Below are positions 21,521 to 30,663 of a stretch of 62,243 nucleotides of DNA, in pieces. Numbering within the stretch: the first letter of the stretch is position 1; each line of letters starts with the position of its first letter. The notes under the pieces were generated by a model. It worked only from the letters and a program-made list of their open reading frames with translations. It ran no database searches and was not told the origin of the DNA. Source of the DNA: Rhodospirillales bacterium (lineage in GTDB: Bacteria; Pseudomonadota; Alphaproteobacteria; UBA828); the NCBI GenBank assembly GCA_028818855.1, contig JAPPMY010000027.1:1-62243 (forward strand). The letters run 5' to 3'. Made by a program: the position numbers and the translations under genes.

Positions 21521-22590
21521 CAGGCGCGCTCCCTCACGCCGAGAGTGACGTGGTAGCGGCTGAAGAACTCGACCATGACGAAGGTGAGCAAAATGACCGC
21601 CTCGATCAGCGTCGTGATCGCCGCCGGCAGTTGGTAGAAGACCTTGAGCGTGTCGCCGGCGGTGTAGACGCCGCCCACCACGAACGCTGTGACGATGACG
21701 GGGATCGGCCGGAAGCGCCCGATGAAGGCGATGACGATGCCGCTGAAGGTGTAGCCGCCCGCGATGAACAGCGTCATGCGGTACTCCTGCCCGGCGGCGA
21801 GGCTTGCGCCCGCGACGCCCGCGAGGCCGCCGGACATGACCGCTGCCAGCGCCGTGGTGAGCACGACCGGGACGCCCGCCGCCCGCGCCGCCTCCGCGTT
21901 GGCGCCGATCGCGTCCATGTAGAAGCCGACCCGAGAGCGGGCCATCACGAACCAGAGCAGGACGCCCGCGCCGAGCGCGATCCAGATGCCGGTGTGGGCG
22001 GAGCCCCAGCCGAGCCGGGCCAGCCGCTCGACTTCTTCGTCATAGTGCCGCGAGTTGGGGAAAGCGCTGCCCGGATCGTGCCAGGGGCCGAAGAGCAGAT
22101 GCTGCACCAGTTGGTAGGCGACGTAGGTGAGCAGCAGCGAGGTGATGATCTCGTTGACCCGGAAGCGGAGCTTGAGAAAGGCGGGTATGCCGATCCAGCA
22201 GGCGCCGGCGACGGCGGCGGCGGCGAACATGAGCGGCAGGCGCATCGGCTCAGGGCCAATATCGAAGATGGCGACGCCGGTCGCGGCGATGCAGCCGAGC
22301 CACATCTGGCCCTCGACGCCGATGTTCCAGAACTTGAGCTTGAGCGCCGCCGCCGAGGCGAGCCCCACAAGGACCAGCGGCGTCGATGCGGTCACCACCT
22401 GGGCCAGACCGTTCAGGTCCAAGAACACATAGACGACGAACTCGTTGACGATCTCACCGGCGCTGACGCCGTAGGCGAGGAGGATGCCGAAGGCGATGAG
22501 GAGACCGAGCCCGATCCCGCCGACGAAGGTTGCGGCCCTGAGCCAGAGCGGCGCCTGCTGGCGCGGGACCAGATAGACCGGGCCGAGCAT
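21520..22590 (-). CDS. BMP/nucleoside-type ABC importer, permease 1
   Basis: 356 residues, BPD_transp_2 family (YufP/NupP-like). The N-terminal region is longer than in permease 2, and a conserved FWNIGVEGQMWLG segment lies near residue 87. The cytoplasmic coupling loop is MDAIGANAEAARAAGVPV near 220. It overlaps both neighbours by one base (start at the ATPase stop, stop at the permease 2 start). It would form the heterodimeric channel with permease 2. Confidence 0.9.
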   Translation of the reverse strand: MLGPVYLVPRQQAPLWLRAATFVGGIGLGLLIAFGILLAYGVSAGEIVNEFVVYVFLDLNGLAQVVTASTPLVLVGLASAAALKLKFWNIGVEGQMWLGCIAATGVAIFDIGPEPMRLPLMFAAAAVAGACWIGIPAFLKLRFRVNEIITSLLLTYVAYQLVQHLLFGPWHDPGSAFPNSRHYDEEVERLARLGWGSAHTGIWIALGAGVLLWFVMARSRVGFYMDAIGANAEAARAAGVPVVLTTALAAVMSGGLAGVAGASLAAGQEYRMTLFIAGGYTFSGIVIAFIGRFRPIPVIVTAFVVGGVYTAGDTLKVFYQLPAAITTLIEAVILLTFVMVEFFSRYHVTLGVRERA

Positions 22591-24089
22591 CAGGCGTGGC
22601 CCAGCATCAAGCGGCCGATCTCGGCACGGCCCACCGTACCCGCCGCGAACTCGCCGACCAGCCGCCCCCGGCTGATCACGGCGATGGTGGTCGACAACGC
22701 CAGCACCTCCTCCAGGTCCTCGCTGATCAGCACGCAGGCGGTGCCCGCATCCGCCGCGCCCTGCAGCAGGTCGTGGACCGTGCGGCAGGCGCTCACGTCG
22801 AGGCCGCGGGTGGGCGAATGGGCGATCAGCACGCTGGCCTCGCCGCGAAGCTCGCGGGCCAATAGGAGCTTTTGGGCGTTGCCGCCGGAGAGCAACCGGG
22901 CCAGCGTTCCAGGCGCCGCGCCGTGGATGCTGTAGGCGTCGACGGCCGCCGCCGCCGCCGCCTTCATGGCACCGCGGCGGACCAGCGCGGGATTGCCGTA
23001 CTCGCCGGCGGGCACGCCCGTCACGCCGTGGTTCTCGTACACCGCGAGTTCGGCAAGCAGGCCGGTGCGGAAGCGGTCGGCGGGCACGGCGCGCATCCCC
23101 CGGCGGCGGAAGGCCGGTACATCGCGGCCGGCAAGCTCGGCGCCGTCGATCGTGATGGATCCGCGAGCGGGCAGGCGCAGCCCGGTCAGCGCGTCCGCCA
23201 GTTCCTGCTGTCCGTTGCCGCCGACTCCGGCGATGCCGTAGATCTCGCCGCTGCGCACGGCGAAGCCGATGCCGCCGACGCCGATGCCGCCGGCCCGCCG
23301 CACGGTCAGGTCCTCGACCCTGAGCCGCACCTCGCCGAGCGGCCGGGTGCGGCGTTCCGCCGCCGCGCTCCCTTCGCCCACCATGGTGCGGGCCAGGCTC
23401 TCGGCATCGAGGCCCTCCGTCTCGGCGGCGGCCAGCACTGTCTCGCCGCCGCGCATCACTGTCACCCGCGACGAATAGCCGATGACCTCGCGCAGCTTGT
23501 GGGTAATCAGCACCACCGCGTGGCCGTCGTCCGCAAGCCGGCGCATGAAGGTGAGCGCCTGGAGCGACTCCTGGTCGGTCAGCACCGAGGTGGGTTCGTC
23601 CAGGATGAGAATCCGCGCGCCCAGCAGCAGCACCTTGAGGATCTCGACGCGCTGCTGCTCGGCGATGGAGAGCGCGCCGACGACGGCATTCGGGTCGATC
23701 TCGAAGCCCACGGCAGCCGCCTTCGCCGCTACCGCCTCGGCCGCGTCGCGCGGGCGGCGAACCCCCAGCGCGTCGCGGCAGGCGAGCACGATGTTCTCGG
23801 CGACGGTGAAGCGCTGCACCAGCTTGTAGTGCTGGTGGACCATGCCAATGCCGAGGCTCGCGGCGTCGGCCGGCGCGGTGATGGCGGCGGGCTGGCCGTC
23901 GACCGCGATGGTTCCCTCGTCGGGCGCATAGAGCCCGCAGGCGAGGTTCATCAGGGTCGACTTGCCGGCCCCGTTCTCCCCAAGGAGCGCGTGGACCTCG
24001 CCCCAGTCGCAGGCGAACGATGCCCGTCTGAGCGCCGGCCGGGCATCGAACGCCTTGCTTGCGCCGACGATTTCTAGGGCACGGCTCAC
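22590..24089 (-). CDS. BMP/nucleoside-type ABC importer, duplicated ATP-binding protein
   Basis: 499 residues with two ABC domains in tandem, as in RbsA and NupA/YufO. The first has Walker A GENGAGKST near residue 37, signature LSIAEQQRVEI and Walker B ILILDEPTSVLT. The second has a degenerate Walker A (GVGGNGQQE, no Lys), signature LSGGNAQK and LLIAHSPTRGLDVS in place of Walker B. Such asymmetry is normal in the family. It energises the two permeases encoded next. Confidence 0.92.
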   Translation of the reverse strand: MSRALEIVGASKAFDARPALRRASFACDWGEVHALLGENGAGKSTLMNLACGLYAPDEGTIAVDGQPAAITAPADAASLGIGMVHQHYKLVQRFTVAENIVLACRDALGVRRPRDAAEAVAAKAAAVGFEIDPNAVVGALSIAEQQRVEILKVLLLGARILILDEPTSVLTDQESLQALTFMRRLADDGHAVVLITHKLREVIGYSSRVTVMRGGETVLAAAETEGLDAESLARTMVGEGSAAAERRTRPLGEVRLRVEDLTVRRAGGIGVGGIGFAVRSGEIYGIAGVGGNGQQELADALTGLRLPARGSITIDGAELAGRDVPAFRRRGMRAVPADRFRTGLLAELAVYENHGVTGVPAGEYGNPALVRRGAMKAAAAAAVDAYSIHGAAPGTLARLLSGGNAQKLLLARELRGEASVLIAHSPTRGLDVSACRTVHDLLQGAADAGTACVLISEDLEEVLALSTTIAVISRGRLVGEFAAGTVGRAEIGRLMLGHA

Positions 24090-24135
24090 CCCGCTACGAT
24101 GGCACGGCCCGGAGACCGGACATACCTGGCCCAGC

Positions 24136-25233
24136 TTACTCCGCCGGCATGGTGCCGATGGCGCCCTGCACGAAGTAAGTCATGCCCCACAGGCCGTCGT
24201 CGGAAAGCACCTCGCCGTCCGGCACCTCCAGCGTGCCGTCCTGGCGATGGAGCGGCCCCTGGAAGGGATCGAGCGTGCCCGCGATCATCGCCGCGCGGGC
24301 CGCATCGACGTCCGCCACCGCCGCTGCCGGCACCCACGACGCGATGGGATCGACGTCGAAGAGACCGGTGTCGATGCCTTCCCACCAGCCCCACTCGCCG
24401 GGCTCCCAGGTGCCTTCGATGATCGCCGAGATGGTCGGGATCAGGTAGGCCTCCCACTTGTAGACCATGGAGGTCGCCACCGCGTCCGGCGCCTGGTCTG
24501 ACACGTCGATCTGGAAGCCGACCGACCACTTGCCCTGGTCCTGGAAGGCGAGGTGCGGGCCCGGCGTGCTCAGGTTCGAGCCCAGCACGTCGACCCCCTG
24601 CTCCAGCAGGGCCTCCGCGGCCTGCGTCTCCTTCACCGGGTCGTACCAGGTGTTGACGAAGACGCCGACCATCTCGATCGCGGGATCCACCGACTGGGCG
24701 CCGCGCAGGAAGCCGTTGAGGTCCCAGTTCACCACGCTGAGCGGGTAGCCCCCGATGGCGCCGATCTTCTTGGACTGCGTCACGTGGCCGGCGACGATCC
24801 CGGCCAGGTACCAGCCCTGATAGCTGCGCGCGTAGAAGCTCTCCAGGTTGGCGGAGTTGTTGGTCTCGCCGGCGCAGTTCACAAAGGCCACGTCGGGGTA
24901 CTTGGTGGCAGCCTCGAGGAAGGCGTCGCCATAGCCCCACGAGGTGCCGATGATGATGTTGTGGCCCCGGCTCACGTAGAGATCGATGGCCCGCAGAATC
25001 TCCGAATTGTCCTCCGGGATGTTCTCCGTGTAGGCGATCTCGACGCCAAGCGCCTCCTCGGTCTTGACCCGCGCGTATTCCAGAGCCTCGGACCAGCCGC
25101 CGTCGTTGACCGTGCCGAGCTGGAGCATCGCAATCTTGGGGGCCCCATCCAGCTTGAAGGCCGCCTGAGCGCCGGGGACAGCGAGCATGCTCACCGCAAC
25201 GGCCGCGACGGCACCAGCAATCCATTTCCACAT
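24136..25233 (-). CDS. BMP family ABC substrate-binding protein
   Basis: 365 residues from the ATG at 25231-25233, with GGGAGGG eight bases upstream. Residues 1-26 are a signal peptide ending at AQA, so it acts in the periplasm. The mature part begins KIAMLQLGTVNDGGWSEALE, the typical start of basic membrane protein (Bmp/PnrA/Med) binding proteins that mostly bind nucleosides. Its position directly after the hydantoinase genes and before its own ATPase and permeases suggests the ligand may instead be a creatinine-, hydantoin- or purine-related compound; that is inference. Confidence 0.9.
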   Translation of the reverse strand: MWKWIAGAVAAVAVSMLAVPGAQAAFKLDGAPKIAMLQLGTVNDGGWSEALEYARVKTEEALGVEIAYTENIPEDNSEILRAIDLYVSRGHNIIIGTSWGYGDAFLEAATKYPDVAFVNCAGETNNSANLESFYARSYQGWYLAGIVAGHVTQSKKIGAIGGYPLSVVNWDLNGFLRGAQSVDPAIEMVGVFVNTWYDPVKETQAAEALLEQGVDVLGSNLSTPGPHLAFQDQGKWSVGFQIDVSDQAPDAVATSMVYKWEAYLIPTISAIIEGTWEPGEWGWWEGIDTGLFDVDPIASWVPAAAVADVDAARAAMIAGTLDPFQGPLHRQDGTLEVPDGEVLSDDGLWGMTYFVQGAIGTMPAE

Positions 25234-25272
25234 GATCAAGCCCTCCCTTTCAGCTTTCTTCGCGTTGCAAAC

Positions 25273-27096
25273 TCACCGTGCCCGCTCACTCTCGGACGTC
25301 GGCGGTGAAGAATCCCCGGCGCCTCGCAAGGCCTCGCGCAGCGCCGCCGTGGCGTCGCTGTTCACCTCGAAGGTCTCGGGGTCGAGCACCACGCCATAGA
25401 GATCGCGCGCATCGTCCGGCGTGATCAGCCCGTTCAGGCAGTCCTCAGCAACCAGCGCCGGATCGCGCTCCCCCGGCTCGCCGTAGCCGCCCCCGCCGGC
25501 GGTCCGGTGGCGGACGAGCGCGCCTTCCGCCACCTTCACGCCGCTCGCGCGGACGTAGCGCGCCTCCTGGGGCGTGCCCGGCTCGACGAGGAGTTCGCTG
25601 CCTTGCCCCTCCTCTCCGCCGAAGAGGCCGTAGGGCCTGAAGGTCTCGCGATCGAGCGCGATGGCGAGCTCGGCCTCGCCCATCATCCGGTAGTCGATCT
25701 CGGTGCCGAAGCCGCCGCGGTGCCGGCCGGCGCCGGCCGAGCGCTCCTGCAGCGCGAACTTCTCGCAGAGCAGGATCGGCGTGGTGGTCTCCATCACCTC
25801 CACGGGGATGTTGTAGGCATCGCCGCTGCCCAGCGAGACGGTCGCGCTGTTGCCGTCCGCGTGGTGGCGACCGCCCCAGCCGCCGGAGTAGCACTCGAAG
25901 TGCACGAACTCGCCGTCGCTCTGCGGGTCCTTGCCGCCAAGCGTCATGCAGCTAAAGCAGCCGAAGGTGCCGCCGATCACCTCTTCGGGAATCACCTCGG
26001 CCAGCGCCTGGAAAATCAGCTCGATCAGCCGCGTGCCCATGTTCCCCATGCCGGTGGTCACCGGCGCGGGGTACTCGGGGTTGAAGACGCAGCCTGGCGG
26101 CGCCGACACACGGATCGGCCGGTACGAGCCTTCGTTGCCGCCGAGCGCCGTGTCGGTGAAGAACATGATCGCCTGGCGCGTCATCGAGACCGTGACGACC
26201 CAATGCGCGTTCCCCGCCGAGCCTTCGCGCTGCGTGCCGCTGCCGGTGTAGTCGATGTGGATGTCGCCGCCGTCGACCGCGACGGTGACGGCGATGGGAA
26301 TCGGCTCGTCGGAGACGCCGTCGCCATCGGCGAAGCCGGATGCCTGGTAGACCCCGTCGGGAATCCGCTCGATCGCCGCACGCACGACGCGCTCGCCGTG
26401 ATCCAGCAACGCGTCGACCGTCTGTGTGAGCGCGTTGACGCCGTTCTTCTCAAGCCACTCGTGCGTGCGGAGCTCCGCCGTCTTCAGGGCGGCGATCTGC
26501 GCCGAAAAGTCGCCGCGGGAAAGTGTCGGCGTGCGCAGGTTGGCCATCAGGATCTCGATGACTTCCTCGTTCATCCGGCCGCCACGTGCGAGCCGGAGCG
26601 CGGGAAGGCAGAGGCCCTCCTGATAGGTGTTGCGGGCATCGGCCGACCAGCTGCCGGGGTCCTTGCCGCCGATGTCGAGGTGGTGCGCCTTGTTCGCCGC
26701 CAGCATCGCCAGTTCGCCCTGCCAGAAGATCGGCATGACGACGTTGATGTCGTTCTTGTGCGTGCCGCCGGCGGTGTAGGGATCGTTGGAAAGGAAGATG
26801 TCGCCTTCCCCCATCCCGGCCAGAGGGAACTTCTCGATCACCGCCTCGATCACGAAGTTCATGCTGCCGTTGAAGATCGGGATACCCTCGGCCTGGGCCA
26901 GCAGCCGGCCCCGGCTGTCGAAGAGGACGCAGCTGTAGTCGTTGATCTCGCGCAGGATCGTCGAATAGGAGGTCCTGTTCAGCGTGATCGACATCTCGCT
27001 GATGATCGAATGCAGGCCGGCACGCACGACCTCGAGCGTGACCGGGTCGACCGTTGCGTCCTGGGCCTGCTCCGCGCGCGTCATTGCCTTGGCCAT
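25273..27096 (-). CDS. hyuB: Hydantoinase B / oxoprolinase family subunit
   Basis: 607 residues. Family blocks are VDPVTLEVVRAGLHSIISEM at about residues 16-35, FLSNDPYTAGGTHKNDI at about 100-116, and the C-terminal GGWGGRHHADG and GAGRHRGGFG segments. With HyuA it hydrolyses a cyclic amide at the expense of ATP; characterised relatives are N-methylhydantoinase, 5-oxoprolinase and, more distantly, acetone carboxylase. It lies 32 bp downstream of hyuA on the same strand and 39 bp before the binding-protein gene, within the same apparent operon. The substrate is not fixed by sequence. Confidence 0.92.
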   Translation of the reverse strand: MAKAMTRAEQAQDATVDPVTLEVVRAGLHSIISEMSITLNRTSYSTILREINDYSCVLFDSRGRLLAQAEGIPIFNGSMNFVIEAVIEKFPLAGMGEGDIFLSNDPYTAGGTHKNDINVVMPIFWQGELAMLAANKAHHLDIGGKDPGSWSADARNTYQEGLCLPALRLARGGRMNEEVIEILMANLRTPTLSRGDFSAQIAALKTAELRTHEWLEKNGVNALTQTVDALLDHGERVVRAAIERIPDGVYQASGFADGDGVSDEPIPIAVTVAVDGGDIHIDYTGSGTQREGSAGNAHWVVTVSMTRQAIMFFTDTALGGNEGSYRPIRVSAPPGCVFNPEYPAPVTTGMGNMGTRLIELIFQALAEVIPEEVIGGTFGCFSCMTLGGKDPQSDGEFVHFECYSGGWGGRHHADGNSATVSLGSGDAYNIPVEVMETTTPILLCEKFALQERSAGAGRHRGGFGTEIDYRMMGEAELAIALDRETFRPYGLFGGEEGQGSELLVEPGTPQEARYVRASGVKVAEGALVRHRTAGGGGYGEPGERDPALVAEDCLNGLITPDDARDLYGVVLDPETFEVNSDATAALREALRGAGDSSPPTSESERAR

Positions 27097-27128
27097 GGTG
27101 TGCCTCTATCCCGGCCCGCCGCGCGGCC

Positions 27129-29189
27129 TCACGCCCCGGATTCGATGGTGAGGTTGCGGAAGCGATCGACCGTGCCGGTCTGGCCCGGCATGACAACGAT
27201 CGTCGAACGCGGGTCCTCGACGACGCAGGGCCCGGAAATCTCGTCGTCCGCGCGAAGTGAGGTCACGTCGTAGATCGCCGTGTCCACGAACGCGCCGCCG
27301 AAGAAGACCCGGCGCCGCGCTTTCGTCTCCAGCGGTGCGTCGGACGAGCTGCGGGCGCCGATTTCGGGCAACTGCGGCCGCTCGAACGCGCTCGCGGCGA
27401 AGACGCGCGCATTGACCATCTCGACCTCGAATTCGGGATTGGCGAAGCCGTAGGTGTGCTCGTGCAGCCGGTCGAAGTCCGCGCGGATGCGCGCGCCGTC
27501 GAGATCGTCGATGTCGACGTAGACGCGGAGGTAGTAGTCCTGCCCGACGTAGCGCAGGTCGAGCGCATCGTCGAAGCGCATCGCGTCGTCGGCCACGCCG
27601 TCGCTGCGGAGCCGCTCGGCGCCGAGGTTCCGCAGGTGCCGCAAGGAACGCTCGACCTCGCCCCACGCGACGCCGGCGAGCGGCTGGACGGTGGACTGTG
27701 CGAAGTCGTGCCGCAGGTCGGTGGCCAGCATCCCGACGGCGGAGACGGCGCCGGGATTGCTGGGCACGACGAGCCGCTGCACGTCGCCGATGTCGAGCAG
27801 CTCGCCCGCCACCATGCCGCCCGCGCCGCCGAACGCCATGAGGGTGAAGCTGCGGATATCGAAGCCCCGCGCGATCAGGATGGACCGGATCGCCTTGTTC
27901 ATGTTGGCGGTGACGACGCGGAGGACGCCTTCGGCGGCGTCCGCGACCTGCATCCCGAGCGGCCCGGCGATACGCTCGCGGATCGCCCGCTCGGCGGCGT
28001 CGCGATCGAGCGTCATTTCGCCTGCGAGGAAGTAGTCGGGGTTCAGCCGGTTCAGCGCGACGCAGGCGTCGGAGACGGTGGGCTCGGTCCCGCCCAGGCC
28101 GTAGCAGGCGGGGCCCGGCCGGGCGCCGGCGCTCTGCGGCCCGACGCGGAGCGCCCCGCCGGCATCCACCCACGCGATGCTGCCGCCGCCGGCGCCGATG
28201 GCCAGGATCTCGATGGTGGGCGCCATGATCGGCCAGCCTTCGACCGCGCTCTGGTCGACCGTTCGCGCCAGCCCGTCGGAGATCACGCCCATGTCGCTGC
28301 TGGTGCCGCCGATGTCGATGGTCGCCACATCGCGCAGGCCCATGCGGCTCGCGATGAACTGGGCGCCGACGACACCGCCCGCCGGGCCGGACATGACGGT
28401 ACGGACCGGCAGCGAGCGGGCGGTCCGGCTCGTGATGACGCCGCCGTTCGACTGCATCACGAAGAGCTCACGCTCCAGGCCGCGCTCGCTCAGCTCTCGC
28501 GCCAGGCCGTTCAGATAGGACGTGATGATGGGAATGGTGCTGGCGTTGATCGCGACCGTGGACGTGCGCTCGAACTCCCGGAGTTCGCTCGCGACATCGG
28601 ACGAGATCGTGACGTGCGCGTCCGCGTGCTCCTCCAGGATGATCTCCCGGGCGCGGCGCTCATGCGCGGGATTGGCATAGGCGTGGAGGAAGCAGAGCGC
28701 GACGGAGCGGATGCCACGCGCTCTGATCCGCCGCGCGACCGCGCGGGTCTCCGCCTCGTCCAGCGGGCGCAGCGCCTCGCCCGTGTGGCGCACGCGCTCG
28801 GCCACCTCGAAGCGCAGATGGCGCGGGATGATCGGCTTCGGCTTGATCCACTTCAGGTCGTACATGCGCGGGTTGTTGGTGCGCATGATCTCGAGCACGT
28901 CCCGAAACCCTGCCGTGGTCACCAGCGCGGCTTGCGGCAGCTTCCGCTCCAGCAGCGCGTTGAGCACCACGGTCGCGCCGTGCACGAAGTAGTCGACATC
29001 AGCGAGCGTGATGTTCTGCCCTGCCGCCTCTCCGGCATCCGACAGGACCCGCTCGACGCCGCCGAACACGCCTTCCTTGAAGTCGCCGGGCGTCGACAGG
29101 GTCTTCGCGACGTGCACGCCGCCGCCCGCATCCAGGAGCACCAGATCGGTGAAGGTACCGCCGATGTCCGCGGCGAGCCGGGCGCTCAT
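27129..29189 (-). CDS. hyuA: Hydantoinase A / N-methylhydantoinase family subunit
   Basis: 686 residues, the normal length for HyuA. The actin-like ATPase fold is shown by ADIGGTFTDLVLLD at residues 7-20 and ATIDIGGTSSDMGVI near 290. FVHGATVVLNALLERK near 70 and GPACYGLGGTEPTVSDA near 355 are other family blocks. It pairs with HyuB just downstream. In creatinine degraders, N-methylhydantoinase converts N-methylhydantoin to N-carbamoylsarcosine; the creatinase gene 34 bp upstream makes that role plausible here, but 5-oxoprolinase or another hydantoinase remains possible. Confidence 0.92.
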   Translation of the reverse strand: MSARLAADIGGTFTDLVLLDAGGGVHVAKTLSTPGDFKEGVFGGVERVLSDAGEAAGQNITLADVDYFVHGATVVLNALLERKLPQAALVTTAGFRDVLEIMRTNNPRMYDLKWIKPKPIIPRHLRFEVAERVRHTGEALRPLDEAETRAVARRIRARGIRSVALCFLHAYANPAHERRAREIILEEHADAHVTISSDVASELREFERTSTVAINASTIPIITSYLNGLARELSERGLERELFVMQSNGGVITSRTARSLPVRTVMSGPAGGVVGAQFIASRMGLRDVATIDIGGTSSDMGVISDGLARTVDQSAVEGWPIMAPTIEILAIGAGGGSIAWVDAGGALRVGPQSAGARPGPACYGLGGTEPTVSDACVALNRLNPDYFLAGEMTLDRDAAERAIRERIAGPLGMQVADAAEGVLRVVTANMNKAIRSILIARGFDIRSFTLMAFGGAGGMVAGELLDIGDVQRLVVPSNPGAVSAVGMLATDLRHDFAQSTVQPLAGVAWGEVERSLRHLRNLGAERLRSDGVADDAMRFDDALDLRYVGQDYYLRVYVDIDDLDGARIRADFDRLHEHTYGFANPEFEVEMVNARVFAASAFERPQLPEIGARSSSDAPLETKARRRVFFGGAFVDTAIYDVTSLRADDEISGPCVVEDPRSTIVVMPGQTGTVDRFRNLTIESGA

Positions 29190-29223
29190 CGCACCGCTCG
29201 GGGCATCGGGCCGATGGCCCTGG

Positions 29224-30462
29224 CTACAGGGGGCGCCAAATCTCTTCGAGGCTCCCGTCGTCGCCGGCCAGCAGGACGCCGCGCGGGAAGGTGTTGAGGT
29301 TCTCGATGCCGTCGGCGGTGATGCGGCAGATGTCGTGATGCCGGAAGCCGCCGAGGCCGTCGACGTTCACCATCGGCTCCATGGTCACGACCATGTTCTC
29401 TTCGAGCACGGTGTCGTTGTACTGGCGCAGCTCGCCGCCTTCTTCGCGCCCGTACCAGATGGACATGATCCCGACCGAGTGGCCGGTGCCGAAGGAGCGC
29501 CCCTCCAGCAGGCCGGCCTCGCGATAGATCGGGTTGACCGCCTCGTCGACGTCGGAGCACCTGATACCCGCGCGCAGGGTGCGCAGCCCCGCCTGATGCG
29601 CCTCGACGTTGGTCTTGAAGACGGCGAGCGCATCGTCGGGGATGTGCCCCCAGTAGAGGCTCCGCTCCAGCACGTGGTAGTAGCCGCCGATGATCGCGTA
29701 GGGGTTGACGCTGATCATCTCGCCCTGCTGCACGACCCGGTGCGAGTTCATGATGTGGCCGACCCGGCTCCGGTAGGGCCCGGTCTGGATCCAGCACATG
29801 TTGAGGTTGTCGACCTCGACGTCGGGGAAGCGCCAGCGAAGCTCGTTCTCGATCGCGATATTGGCAGCCCGCGCCATCTCCACCTCGGTCACGCCGGGGC
29901 TCAGCGCCTGCAGCGCCGCGTAGCCGCCGGCCTCGCAGATCTGGACGCCCTGGCGGATGAGGGCGATCTCCTCCTCCGACTTGACCAGGCGCTGGCGCAT
30001 GGTGTCGTAGGCCACGTCGGCGAACTCGAAGCCGCCGAGAGCGCGGTCGATCAGCGCCTTGAAGCCGACCGAGACGGAATCCTCCTCGTAGCCCAGGCGC
30101 CCGCTCAGGATGCCGTTGTCCCGCAGCACCTCGTCGAAGAGCCGCACGCTGTTCTCGAGCGGACTCATCTCCCAGTCGTGGAACAGGCGGATGTCGTCGA
30201 AGTAGCAGCAGTGCCGGGGCCGGACGTCCTCGATCAGAGAGACAATCAGCGCGGGCTCGCCGCCCCTCGGGACGACCGCGGCGTGCAGCCGGCCGAACGG
30301 CGGGCAGAAGAAGCCGGTGTAGTAGAGGACGTTGTGCAGGCTCGTCAGGATCACGGCGTCGAGCGCGCGCTCGTCCATGAGCGCGTGCAGGTTGCGCAAC
30401 CGGCGCCGCATCTCGTCGACGCTCCAGACCTTCTGCGTGGTGATCCGTTCCGCCTCGCTCAC
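29224..30462 (-). CDS. Creatinase-type M24 fold hydrolase (creatine amidinohydrolase)
   Basis: 412 residues from a GTG at 30460-30462 with AGAAGG four bases upstream; this gives the length of known creatinases (about 403). A more distal GTG at 30523-30525 adds 21 residues. The pita-bread fold lacks the metal ligands of M24 aminopeptidases: where those have Asp, it reads SVNPYAIIGGYYHVLERSL, which matches the creatinase segment LN.FPMI.GYYTALERTL. Also conserved are FGR (Arg58, creatinase Arg64), GHSVGIMSIWYGREEG and VTMEPM. Creatinase splits creatine to sarcosine and urea without metal, in the cytoplasm. It is the first gene of the hyuA-hyuB-ABC operon. Confidence 0.85.
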   Translation of the reverse strand: MSEAERITTQKVWSVDEMRRRLRNLHALMDERALDAVILTSLHNVLYYTGFFCPPFGRLHAAVVPRGGEPALIVSLIEDVRPRHCCYFDDIRLFHDWEMSPLENSVRLFDEVLRDNGILSGRLGYEEDSVSVGFKALIDRALGGFEFADVAYDTMRQRLVKSEEEIALIRQGVQICEAGGYAALQALSPGVTEVEMARAANIAIENELRWRFPDVEVDNLNMCWIQTGPYRSRVGHIMNSHRVVQQGEMISVNPYAIIGGYYHVLERSLYWGHIPDDALAVFKTNVEAHQAGLRTLRAGIRCSDVDEAVNPIYREAGLLEGRSFGTGHSVGIMSIWYGREEGGELRQYNDTVLEENMVVTMEPMVNVDGLGGFRHHDICRITADGIENLNTFPRGVLLAGDDGSLEEIWRPL

Positions 30463-30663
30463 GGCGCCTTCTTCCCCCTGCGTGTCGTCGGCGGCGGCGG
30501 ATTTCGCCCGCTCGCGGGGTGACACCGGCCACCAATAACACCAAGCGATTGATTATCTGCATGAATAGTAAATATACTTTCATAAGAGACACTCATATCG
30601 GGGCCACGTGTCGCGTGCGGCAGCGCGCGGCGCCAATGAGCAGGGGCACGCGGGGGCGACGGA
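30463..30663. promoter_or_regulatory. Divergent regulatory region, creatinase operon / LysR gene
   Basis: 201 bp between two divergent starts, with an AT-rich core at about 30535-30600 in otherwise GC-rich DNA. Within it, 30561-30583 is a near-palindrome with arms ATGA/TCAT and AGTA/TACT around AATA, offset by one base. The size and position fit a LysR-type operator controlling the operon and the regulator's own gene. No experimental support. Confidence 0.5.
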
